Shown here piece after piece: positions 45,279-53,951 of a DNA stretch of 64,000 bases. The stretch is from Fodinibius sp. Rm-B-1B1-1. Lineage in GTDB: Bacteria; Bacteroidota; Rhodothermia; Balneolales; Balneolaceae. Position numbers and translations under genes: made by a program. Positions within the stretch are counted from its first letter, which is position 1; each line of letters begins with the position of its first letter. A model generated the notes under the pieces. It did not search any database and was not told where the DNA came from. It saw only the letters and a list, made by a program, of their open reading frames with translations. Location: the NCBI RefSeq assembly GCF_038594945.1, contig NZ_JBCFYD010000003.1, positions 1 to 64,000 on the forward strand, in the 5' to 3' direction.

Positions 45279-46754
45279 ATGGAGCTTACGTATATCCCTT
45301 TATTAGCAGTGTTGGTATCGCTTGCCGCGGTGCCGTTTATATTGCTGAGTTCTAACAAGCCGAATCTTCGTGAATTCTGGACGATAGCAGCTGGAGTAAT
45401 CAAATTCCTGCTTGTCCTTACGCTTGTTCCCTCAGCCTTAGATGGTGAAACCGTCAAAATTACGCTCTTGGAGATTGCTCCCAATCTACCGTTGGTGCTC
45501 GAAGCTGATTCTTTTGGTGTATTTTTTGCAATTATTGCTTCGGGCTTATGGATATTTACGTCCTTTTATTCTATCGGCTATATGCGGGGACATGACGAGA
45601 AAAAACAAACCCGCTACTTTGCCAGCTTCGCCATTTGTCTATCTTCAACAATCGGGATCGCCTTTTCAGGTAATCTGCTGACCTTCATTATCTTTTATGA
45701 GATGCTGACTCTGGCTACTTATCCGTTGGTCATCCACAGCGAAAACAAAAAAGCCATTGCAGCCGGGCGAAAATATTTAACATACACCCTTACAGCCGGA
45801 CTCTTACTTATTGCTGCAGCGGGAATCACTTACTCTATTACTGGAACGCTCGATTTCCAGGCCGGCGGTATTTTTGGCGATGTTGAACTATCGCACTCAA
45901 TGGCCGTAACGATTTTCTTGCTCTTTTTAGGCGGTGTTGGGGTAAAAGCAGGCATTATGCCACTACACAGCTGGTTACCTTCAGCAATGGCAGCCCCTAC
46001 TCCCGTTAGTGCCCTGCTCCACGCAGTGGCCGTAGTAAAATCCGGAGTGTTTGGCGTTATTCGCGTGATAGGATTTATCTTTGGTCCCGATGTTATGGCA
46101 ACCTTTGGACTCAATGAAATTTTGATGGTCTTGGCAGGCTTTACCGTTATTGTAGCATCACTATTAGCTTTTGCCCAAGACAACCTTAAACGACGATTGG
46201 CCTACTCAACAGTAGGACATCTGTCTTACATTGTGTTAGGTGCGGCCCTGCTAACCGAAACAGGACTGATTGGTAGCATCATGCATATTTCAACACACGC
46301 TACCATGAAAATTACCCTGTTTTTCTGTGCCGGTGCTATTATGGTAAATCTGCACAAAAAGGATATTAGCAACATGAACGGCATTGCCAGTGTTATGCCG
46401 TGGACAATGGGAGCCTTTACGATTGGCTCTATGGGATTGGCCGGCATTCCCCCCATTAATGGATTTGTAAGTAAATGGTACCTTGGAGCCGGTGTCTTAG
46501 AAGGCGACATGATGATTCCACTTATCATATTAGTAATTAGTGGATTGCTGAATGTGGGATATTTCTTTCCCATTATTCATCGAGCGTATTTTAAGAAAGG
46601 CGGTCCAGAACTTGAAGGCCACACCGAGGCCTCGCCTTTCATGGTCGTTCCGCTCACAGGTACCGCAATACTTTCGGTATTATTTGGGATTTATCCCGAC
46701 CTGTTTTTCAACTTTTTTGACTTAGCAACAGAAATAGCTTCAACCATTTTTTAA
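45279..46754 (+). CDS. Second MrpD-like antiporter subunit
   Basis: A 491-residue ND2/4/5-like subunit. The helix 5 Glu141 is in IIFYEMLTLATYPLV, Lys223 in GVGVKAGIMPLHSWLP, and Lys254 in HAVAVVKSGVFGVIRV. All three ionisable residues of the proton pathway are kept, so it should be competent in proton translocation. It lies 21 bp after mrpD. It is not a full-size MrpA: it lacks the N-terminal MrpA-length and the DUF4040/MbhE tail. Confidence 0.93.
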   Translation: MELTYIPLLAVLVSLAAVPFILLSSNKPNLREFWTIAAGVIKFLLVLTLVPSALDGETVKITLLEIAPNLPLVLEADSFGVFFAIIASGLWIFTSFYSIGYMRGHDEKKQTRYFASFAICLSSTIGIAFSGNLLTFIIFYEMLTLATYPLVIHSENKKAIAAGRKYLTYTLTAGLLLIAAAGITYSITGTLDFQAGGIFGDVELSHSMAVTIFLLFLGGVGVKAGIMPLHSWLPSAMAAPTPVSALLHAVAVVKSGVFGVIRVIGFIFGPDVMATFGLNEILMVLAGFTVIVASLLAFAQDNLKRRLAYSTVGHLSYIVLGAALLTETGLIGSIMHISTHATMKITLFFCAGAIMVNLHKKDISNMNGIASVMPWTMGAFTIGSMGLAGIPPINGFVSKWYLGAGVLEGDMMIPLIILVISGLLNVGYFFPIIHRAYFKKGGPELEGHTEASPFMVVPLTGTAILSVLFGIYPDLFFNFFDLATEIASTIF

Positions 46755-46765
46755 CACTTGTACCT

Positions 46766-46981
46766 ATGAAGAAGTGGCATTGGATAGCGCTTGGCATCGT
46801 TTTTCTCATCAGTTTAATACTGGAGTTTACTTTTTTAGCTGATTATGACTCCCACTGGTGGAACCACATCCCGGCTTTTTATGCCATCTGGGGATTTGTG
46901 GGATGCGTTGCTATCATCTACATCTCAAAATGGTTAGGCAAATTTTTCATTTTAAGCGACGAAGATTACTATGATCGTTGA
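46766..46981 (+). CDS. Small two-helix membrane protein within the Mrp operon
   Basis: A 71-residue protein with two predicted transmembrane segments (about 5-26 and 37-56), aromatic residues between (DYDSHWWNHIPAFYAIW) and an acidic tail (LSDEDYYDR). It lies 11 bp after the second D-like gene and overlaps the start of the third by 11 bp, so it is cotranslated with them. I do not recognise it from classical Mrp or Mbh operons. It may be an accessory subunit specific to this kind of complex. Confidence 0.8.
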   Translation: MKKWHWIALGIVFLISLILEFTFLADYDSHWWNHIPAFYAIWGFVGCVAIIYISKWLGKFFILSDEDYYDR

Positions 46982-48704
46982 GCTTCTTTCAGTACCAGCA
47001 ATAATACTTATTTTAGGGGCATTTCTGCTTCCGCTGATCCCGGAACGCATACGCAGTTCCGCATTTATACTATTTCCATTGATCGCATTGGGCGTACTGT
47101 GGACACTCCCTGAAGGAAGCTTAGTTCAACTGCCTTTTGCCAGTTATGAGCTGCACCTGCTTACCGTGGATGCCCTAAGTCGTATCTTTGGGACGATTTT
47201 TGTAATGATTGCCATTATTGGTGGTATTTACGCTTTTCATATCAAAGACCTTGGCCAGCAGACTTCTGCCCTTGCGTATGCCGGTGGGGCCCTTGGTGTT
47301 ACCTTTGCCGGTGATTTCTTTAGCCTATTCTTCTTCTGGGAGATCATGGCTGCCGCTTCAACCTGGTTGATCTGGGCCCGACAAACTGAAGCTTCTGACA
47401 AGGCTGGAATGCGATATGTTCTTGTTCATATTTTTGGCGGTGGCCTGTTTATGACTGGGATTTTACTGCACCTTAACGGAGGCGGATCATTCCTTATCGA
47501 AAGTTTAGAACAGACCTATACCGTCGCTAATGTTTTCATGCTGCTGGGGGTTGGGTTGAACTCAGCGATTCCTCCCTTGCACGCTTGGTTAGCTGATGCT
47601 TATCCGAAAGCAACCATTACCGGTGCTGTATTTATGAGTGCTTTCACCACAAAATCAGCGGTCTATGTATTAATTCGATTATTCCCCGGCTGGGATATCT
47701 TAATCTACTGGGGAGTAGCCATGGCGCTTTACGGAGTCGTTTACGCGGTACTTGTAAACGACATCCGCGAAATTCTGGCCTATCACATTGTCAGTCAGGT
47801 TGGGTATATGGTAGCCGGTGTTGGCATTGGTACCGAAATGGCCATCAATGGAACTACGGCACATGCCTTTAGTCATATCCTATACAAGTCACTACTATTT
47901 ATGGGAGCCGGTGCCGTTATTTATGCGACCGGCAAAAGCAAGCTTACAGAACTTGGAGGATTTGCCAAGAAGATGCCAGTAGTTGTAGGCTTGTATATGA
48001 TCGGAGCTTTTTCTATCTCCGGATTCCCCTTCTTTAATGGATTTATCAGTAAGTCAATGGTGGTAAGTGCTGCCGGTGCAGCTCACCTCCCGACGATTAT
48101 GTTACTGCTTATTTTGGCATCAGTTGGTACGTTCTTACACACCGGCCTCAAACTTCCATACTTCACTTGGTTTGGTGAAAAGAAGAGTGATTTTAGCGTC
48201 TCCGACGTCCCATTAAACATGAAGATAGCAATGGGTATGGGCGCCTTTTTCTGTACGCTATTCGGCGTTTATCCCGCTCTGCTGTACAACTATCTACCCT
48301 ACGCTGTTGACTATACGCCCTACACCATCTACCACTTTGTGGAGATGATGCAGATACTGGTATTTACTTTTGTAGGATTCTGGTTACTCCGCAAAAAGCT
48401 GGAAGGGTCACCACACATCGCCATTGATACAGATTGGTTCTATCGCCGTCCGGCTGATGCAGTTCAATATGCTTTTGTAGAACTTCCCAACCGTTTTTAT
48501 GGCTTTGTTGAGCAACGTTCTCTCAAAATTGCAGGGGGACTATCACGCTTTTCCAAAAATCCACTGCAGCTGTTACCATTCGGCTCGTCCAACCCTGATG
48601 GGAAGAAAGAAATCAAATCAGACGACTTCTCGGCTTCCATTGGTGCGGCCCTGGCATTTATCCTTTTCGGATTTATCGTCGCCAGCTTAGTAGTCTTATT
48701 ATAG
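46971..48704 (+). CDS. Third MrpD-like antiporter subunit with altered proton pathway
   Basis: A 577-residue ND2/4/5-like protein with a longer C-terminal extension (about residues 470-577) ending in one more helix. The helix 5 Glu124 is present (FFFWEIMAAAS), but the helix 7 lysine is Asn197 (GVGLNSAIPPLHAWL). Lys228 in FTTKSAVYV is kept. The change seems characteristic of a subfamily rather than an error. Last gene of the operon; a terminator follows at about 48837. Confidence 0.92.
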   Translation: MIVELLSVPAIILILGAFLLPLIPERIRSSAFILFPLIALGVLWTLPEGSLVQLPFASYELHLLTVDALSRIFGTIFVMIAIIGGIYAFHIKDLGQQTSALAYAGGALGVTFAGDFFSLFFFWEIMAAASTWLIWARQTEASDKAGMRYVLVHIFGGGLFMTGILLHLNGGGSFLIESLEQTYTVANVFMLLGVGLNSAIPPLHAWLADAYPKATITGAVFMSAFTTKSAVYVLIRLFPGWDILIYWGVAMALYGVVYAVLVNDIREILAYHIVSQVGYMVAGVGIGTEMAINGTTAHAFSHILYKSLLFMGAGAVIYATGKSKLTELGGFAKKMPVVVGLYMIGAFSISGFPFFNGFISKSMVVSAAGAAHLPTIMLLLILASVGTFLHTGLKLPYFTWFGEKKSDFSVSDVPLNMKIAMGMGAFFCTLFGVYPALLYNYLPYAVDYTPYTIYHFVEMMQILVFTFVGFWLLRKKLEGSPHIAIDTDWFYRRPADAVQYAFVELPNRFYGFVEQRSLKIAGGLSRFSKNPLQLLPFGSSNPDGKKEIKSDDFSASIGAALAFILFGFIVASLVVLL

Positions 48705-48747
48705 TCTAAATTGACAAAGGAATAGCAACCAAAGCTCTTGTCTTTTT

Positions 48748-48784
48748 ACTTAAGCCTAACTATGGTTAAAAGTTGGGCTTAAGT
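48748..48784. other. Hairpin downstream of the Mrp operon
   Basis: Arms ACTTAAGCCTAAC (48748-48760) and GTTGGGCTTAAGT (48772-48784) pair over 13 bp with one G-T wobble and an 11-nt loop. No strong T-tract follows, so it may stabilise the 3' end of the transcript rather than terminate it. Confidence 0.6.
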
Positions 48785-48828
48785 TCTCTCCCCTCTTGTT
48801 TAATCTGGTCTTGCTCGATTTTATCCCA

Positions 48829-48886
48829 AATAAAAAAGCTGCATCATCCAGTCCTACACCAGACCAAATAATGCAGCTCTTTTTTA
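48829..48886. terminator. Bidirectional rho-independent terminator
   Basis: AGCTGCAT (48837-48844) and ATGCAGCT (48871-48878) form an 8-bp perfect stem flanked by A-tract on the left and T-tract on the right. The T-run after it on each strand suits termination of both the Mrp operon (plus) and the APC transporter genes (minus), which converge here. Confidence 0.82.
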
Positions 48887-48900
48887 TTCCTTTGTGTTAT

Positions 48901-51036
48901 TTACCCTTCTTCTGATTTTCGCCATTCTTTAACGGCTTCTATATCCTCTGTTTCACCGATGATAGAAAGTTCGTCATCTTCTTTAATAATCGTGTGTCCA
49001 TGAGGAATATTGATCTCTCCATTGCGTTTTATGATCGTTATCAAACTCTCACCTGGCAAATCAATTTCTTTAATACTCTTGCCTATAAATTTGCGTGTAA
49101 TATTATCCTTACTAACAGAAATATTAATAAATCGCTCATCCCTAAGCAGTATTTCTTTTAGCTCAGATTCATTTTTCGCTTCTCTCCATCGCTCAATAAA
49201 ACGTTTCGAATCAATCATTTCTGCCAAGTGAGCAAGTATCCGTAAATGTTGACCGGATCTCTCTTTCGAACTCACCAAAAAGATAATTGCACGTAAGTTT
49301 TCAAAATCACCAGTTTTATCCTCATCTAAAATCTCAAATCCCTCAGTTGATACTGTTATACTTTGAGGTATGCGAACCAATACCATTTGAGGATAACAAT
49401 CTTTATCTGTCCGAATATGATTAATTACCGTACTGTTACCAAGTGGTATAGTCCCAAGGTTTTGTGCTTTACAAAAATCCTCTACCAACTCATCCATGTC
49501 CAATTCAAGCCGCTCTGCAAATACCTCAGAAGCCTGTTTTATAATCGTCCTATAACTCAGTCGTTCATTAGTCTCATCAATAACCGTAGCCTGTGAAACT
49601 ACTTGTTCATAAGGATCTTCTTCTCGCAGCCCCTTTTCTCTCAGAATACCACGCATCTCGTGCTCAAGTCCGGTATCTTTTCGTTCACCTAACCGTGCAT
49701 GAATATGAAATATAGCCCCTTCACGGTCAATTTCACCATAGGCATAATAATAAAACCAACCAACGCTAAATATAGCTACCACAAAAGTAAATAGGATTGA
49801 AAGTAATCCCATTTCTAAAATAAGTATCCCCGAGAGAATCATCCCGATAATTTGCAACCAAGGATAAAACGGAGAATTAAAACCAGGGTCATATTCTTCG
49901 ATTTTACTTTCCCTCATCACAATCACAGCCAGATTTAGTAACCCAAAGAGCAAAAGCTGAAAAGCACTGGCCAACTTCGCAACCTGGGCAACATCAAAAG
50001 CTACAAGAAAGAAAATCATCAACAAAACAGTGGCAATAATGGCAATTACCGGAGTACCCTTTGTACCAATTTTTGAAAACCGGCTATCAATAAGCTTGTC
50101 GCGTGCCATTGCCAACGGGTAACGAGAAGCTGACATAATTCCTGCATTTCCGGTAGAGGCAAATGCAGCTACTGCAGCGATTACAACAAGTATTAGACCC
50201 AAGTCACCGGGCAACCAAGTCATAAAAGCTTCTCCGGCTGTGGCAACAGGAGTAAGGTCTTCTCTAAATTCAGTGGGGTCCAACACCGAAACCATAATAA
50301 ACACACCAGCAACATATACAAATATGGCCGACATGATAGAGAGGAACATGCCCCATGGTATATTTTTATCGGGATTTTTTACTTCCTCGGCCACACTGGC
50401 AACCTTTGTTAATCCCGCATAGGATACAAAAACCATCCCTACTGTAGCCCAAAATCCAGTAGCCCCACCAATAAAAAGTGGCGTAAATTGATTCCGAGTA
50501 ACTTCAAAGAAATCAACCGAAAAAACTGAGAACAAACCCTGGGCAATATAAAAAGTCATAATGCTTATCAGGGCGGCAACCAATATTTTTTGTAAGGCGG
50601 TAGTTTCTTTAGCTCCTACAATGTTTAGAATCCCAAAAACAAGAGTCAACACTACCGCTACCGGAACAATGGGTAGCTCAACAAATATTGAAATGTAGGC
50701 CCCCATCCCAATTAAAGCAAAAGCACTTTTCAATACTAAGGCTAACCACGAACCATAACCTCCAACCGTGCCCATAACAGGCCCCAGGCTACGATCAATA
50801 ATATAATAGGTCCCGCCTGCTTTAGGCATAGCCGTGGCTAATTCTGCAACACTGAACATCGTTGGCAATACAAGTAATCCCGATACCAAATAAGCGATAA
50901 ACACAGAGGGACCAGTCTCCGCTGCCGCAATACCAGGGAGCAAGAAAAAACCGGAACTAAACATCGCTCCTGTGGCAATGGCATATACATCCCACAGACC
51001 TAATTGTTTATCTAATTTTTCGTGTTTCATATTCAT
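48901..51036 (-). CDS. APC permease with PTS-EIIA-like and TrkA-C domains
   Basis: A 711-residue protein. Residues about 10-435 form an amino-acid-polyamine-organocation permease (12 helices; ATGAMFSSGFFLLPGIAAAE in helix 1; PKAGGTYYIIDR). About 495-632 resembles a mannitol/fructose-type PTS EIIA domain, with His540 in VINHIRTDKD at the place of the phosphorylated histidine. A second His is at 603. The last 70 residues are a TrkA-C (RCK_C) ligand domain with GKSIKEIDLPGESLITIIKR. The substrate is unknown; amino acid or K+-type transport with cytoplasmic gating is likely. It is a tandem paralogue of the gene upstream. Confidence 0.88.
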   Translation of the reverse strand: MNMKHEKLDKQLGLWDVYAIATGAMFSSGFFLLPGIAAAETGPSVFIAYLVSGLLVLPTMFSVAELATAMPKAGGTYYIIDRSLGPVMGTVGGYGSWLALVLKSAFALIGMGAYISIFVELPIVPVAVVLTLVFGILNIVGAKETTALQKILVAALISIMTFYIAQGLFSVFSVDFFEVTRNQFTPLFIGGATGFWATVGMVFVSYAGLTKVASVAEEVKNPDKNIPWGMFLSIMSAIFVYVAGVFIMVSVLDPTEFREDLTPVATAGEAFMTWLPGDLGLILVVIAAVAAFASTGNAGIMSASRYPLAMARDKLIDSRFSKIGTKGTPVIAIIATVLLMIFFLVAFDVAQVAKLASAFQLLLFGLLNLAVIVMRESKIEEYDPGFNSPFYPWLQIIGMILSGILILEMGLLSILFTFVVAIFSVGWFYYYAYGEIDREGAIFHIHARLGERKDTGLEHEMRGILREKGLREEDPYEQVVSQATVIDETNERLSYRTIIKQASEVFAERLELDMDELVEDFCKAQNLGTIPLGNSTVINHIRTDKDCYPQMVLVRIPQSITVSTEGFEILDEDKTGDFENLRAIIFLVSSKERSGQHLRILAHLAEMIDSKRFIERWREAKNESELKEILLRDERFINISVSKDNITRKFIGKSIKEIDLPGESLITIIKRNGEINIPHGHTIIKEDDELSIIGETEDIEAVKEWRKSEEG

Positions 51037-51191
51037 TTTTTGTGATAATAATTTTGCAACTGAGTTTAAGAAATTCGTTTATCTTCTAAAAGGATTCTTA
51101 CCTATTGGGGGGAACAGTCCAACACCAATAAACAGGTTTAAATTTCATATAAAACTAATCATTATTACATACCAAGGAAGGCTGTACCAAG

Positions 51192-53321
51192 TTAATCTTG
51201 TTTCAATTCTTTTATCTTTTCAATGTCTTTAACTTGGCCAATAATTGACAGATCATCCCCCTCCTGAATAACCGTATTTCCATGCGGAATATTAATATTT
51301 TCTCCTCGCTTTAAAATTGCAACAAGACTTTCATCCGGTAATTCAATTTCATGAATCTTCTTTCCTATAAATTTAGCTGTATTGTCGTCAGCACTTATAT
51401 GTAAATCAATAAAACGCTCATTTCTGAGTAATATTTCTCGTATTTCAGCCTCGTCTTCTGCTTTTATCCACCGATCAAAGAACCCCTTCTGGTCAATCAT
51501 TTCAGCAATATGTGCCAAAAATCGCAGATGTTGCGTAGCGCGCTTTTCGGAACTTACCAAGAAAAAGATCGCATACAGCTCACCAATTTTATCCGCTTCG
51601 TCACTTGTATCAGTAAACCTGGGATTGTCTATTTTAAAACCATCTTTGATTCGAACAATAAACAGCTCGGGCTCGGTATCAATATGTAACCGCGTATGAT
51701 TGAGCGCCGCCCCCTCACCAATGGGGATTGTTCTAAAATAATCTGTCTTTTTGAATGATTTGATTAATTCATCCTGATCGGCATTAACTTTGGTTGCCAA
51801 ATTTTGACACGCCTTATGAACGATATCATCATATGTTATTTCAGGATCTTCAACATCAAAAATAGCAGCCTTACTTACAACCAGCTCATAGGGATCTTCA
51901 TCCCGCAATCCCTTCTCTTTCAAAATATGCCTCATCTCATATTCTAATCCATGATCTTTATACTGCCCCAGTCGTTCATGCACATGAAAGATGGCCCCCT
52001 GCCGATCAATTTTTCCATATGCATAATAGTAATACCACGCCACTGAAAGAATGATAATAGCAACAGTAAAAAGTATTGAAAGAATACCCATTTCCAGGAT
52101 CAATAACCCAGAAGCGAGCATACCAAGCATCTGAACCCACGGATAAAATGGAGATTTATATCCGGGGTCGTACTCTTTAATATGACTTTCCCGCATTACG
52201 ATAACTGATAAATTCAACAAGCCAAACAACAGCAGCTTAAACGCACTGGCCAATTTTGCCACTTCCTTAACGTTAAAAACAAGCAGCAAAAAGATCATTG
52301 CTCCGGTAGTAACAACAATAGATATTACCGGGGTATCAAACCGCCCGAGTTTTGAAAACTTTACATGCAGCAACCGATCTCGTGCCATGGCCAAAGGAAA
52401 ACGTGATGCCGACATGATACCTGCATTCCCCGTTGATGCAAAAGCTGCAATAGCAGCAATAACGATTAATATGAGACCGATATCACCGGGTAGCCAGTTC
52501 AGAAAAACCGCACCCGCCGTAGCTACAGGAGTTAAATCCTGGGCAAATGCTTCTGGCTCTAAAACTGCTGTCATTAGATAAACACCAATAACATATATTA
52601 CGATAGCTGTCAATATGGATAAAAACATTCCACGGGGAATATTTCGGTCTGGATCCTCAACCTCCTCAGCTACGCTCACTACTTTTGTAAGTCCCGCGTA
52701 AGACACAAACACCATCCCAACCGTTGCAAAAAATCCTTGTGGTCCATTCTTAAAAAATGGTGTGAACTGTTGGCGGTGAATATCCAATATGTCTAATGAA
52801 AACAAGTAGGAAAATCCCTGTACCAAATAAAAAGCTAATATCGATAACAAGATGATAACAAGGGTATTCTGAAGACGGCTGGTTTCTTTAGCACCAAAAA
52901 TATTAAGAGCTCCAAAAGCAATGGTCAGAATAATAGCTACGGGCGTTATTGGTACATCAAAAAATATTGAAATATATGCTCCCATCCCGATCAGCGCAAA
53001 GGCACTTTTAAATACCAACGACAACCAAGACCCAAATCCCCCAATACTACCCATCAAGGGACCAAGTGTACGGTCAATAATATAATATGTGCCTCCAGCT
53101 CGGGGAAATGCAGTTCCAAGTTCAGCCTTACTTAACATAGTAGGGATCACTAATATTCCCGATACCAAATAAGCCAAAAACACGGAAGGCCCCGTCTCAC
53201 TGGCTGCTAATCCCGGTAACAAAAACAAACCAGAACTAAACATCGCTCCAGTTGCTATAGCAAAGACATCAAAAGCCCCAAGCTCTTTTTTTAATTTTTT
53301 GGAATCTTTCAGTATCGGCAA
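51192..53321 (-). CDS. APC permease with PTS-EIIA-like and TrkA-C domains (paralogue)
   Basis: A 709-residue paralogue with the same three-part layout: APC permease (helix 1 ATGAMFSSGLFLLPGLAASE), an EIIA-like domain with His542 in ALNHTRLHIDTE, and a C-terminal TrkA-C domain with GKKIHEIELPDESLVAIL. The permease and tail are both close to its neighbour, so the duplication covered the whole gene. It starts with TTG at 53321 (MPILKDSKKL). It is 155 bp upstream of its paralogue on the same strand. Confidence 0.88.
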   Translation of the reverse strand: MPILKDSKKLKKELGAFDVFAIATGAMFSSGLFLLPGLAASETGPSVFLAYLVSGILVIPTMLSKAELGTAFPRAGGTYYIIDRTLGPLMGSIGGFGSWLSLVFKSAFALIGMGAYISIFFDVPITPVAIILTIAFGALNIFGAKETSRLQNTLVIILLSILAFYLVQGFSYLFSLDILDIHRQQFTPFFKNGPQGFFATVGMVFVSYAGLTKVVSVAEEVEDPDRNIPRGMFLSILTAIVIYVIGVYLMTAVLEPEAFAQDLTPVATAGAVFLNWLPGDIGLILIVIAAIAAFASTGNAGIMSASRFPLAMARDRLLHVKFSKLGRFDTPVISIVVTTGAMIFLLLVFNVKEVAKLASAFKLLLFGLLNLSVIVMRESHIKEYDPGYKSPFYPWVQMLGMLASGLLILEMGILSILFTVAIIILSVAWYYYYAYGKIDRQGAIFHVHERLGQYKDHGLEYEMRHILKEKGLRDEDPYELVVSKAAIFDVEDPEITYDDIVHKACQNLATKVNADQDELIKSFKKTDYFRTIPIGEGAALNHTRLHIDTEPELFIVRIKDGFKIDNPRFTDTSDEADKIGELYAIFFLVSSEKRATQHLRFLAHIAEMIDQKGFFDRWIKAEDEAEIREILLRNERFIDLHISADDNTAKFIGKKIHEIELPDESLVAILKRGENINIPHGNTVIQEGDDLSIIGQVKDIEKIKELKQD

Positions 53322-53420
53322 AACAATGGTAATTTTTAAGGCTCACAAAAACTGCTGTTTAGAATGGCTTAACAGCTGTATAGAAATTGCTATTTAGTTG
53401 GGCTGTACATCTTAAAAATA

Positions 53421-53675
53421 TTATTCAAAGTGTTCTTCACTTTTTCCCTTCTCCTCATCTTCAAATGTAATAATCCCTTTCTTTCCCATACGAGTAATCA
53501 TGCGTATAATGTATGCAATTATAATTAGACCTATCAGAGCCTGAATTTTTACGCTCAATATCGGATGAAGATCAAACAATTCAATGATCACATATTCTAA
53601 TGCAGCTGAAACAAAAATAATTCCCAGTAACCAAACAAACTCCGTAATCAATTTTTCTTTCAGTTGGTGAACCAT
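53421..53675 (-). CDS. Small membrane protein
   Basis: An 84-residue protein with two predicted transmembrane helices (about 12-32 and 43-62) and a charged, Glu/Lys-rich C-terminal tail. No family assigned; the shape recalls PsiE-like proteins. It precedes the APC permease genes on the same strand (99-bp gap) and may be transcribed with them. Confidence 0.6.
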   Translation of the reverse strand: MVHQLKEKLITEFVWLLGIIFVSAALEYVIIELFDLHPILSVKIQALIGLIIIAYIIRMITRMGKKGIITFEDEEKGKSEEHFE

Positions 53676-53951
53676 AAGACAAAACTTAACAAAGTTACTC
53701 TTTTTAGTTTTGCTGAATATAATCGGTTAAGAAAGTTACCGATATATTTTGCTTCATTATAATGAATCTTAATTAATTCTTTATAAAAAATTAATTATAA
53801 AACAGTTAATACGATAAAAAATTAGGCTTAAACAAATATTTATCTTCCTTATAAAACTACCGAAAATCTTTGTTAATCATAATTCATTTATAGATTTTCA
53901 CTCCTTTCGTAGCAACAATATTCATTCTTTTAGCCGACATAACAGAATTTA

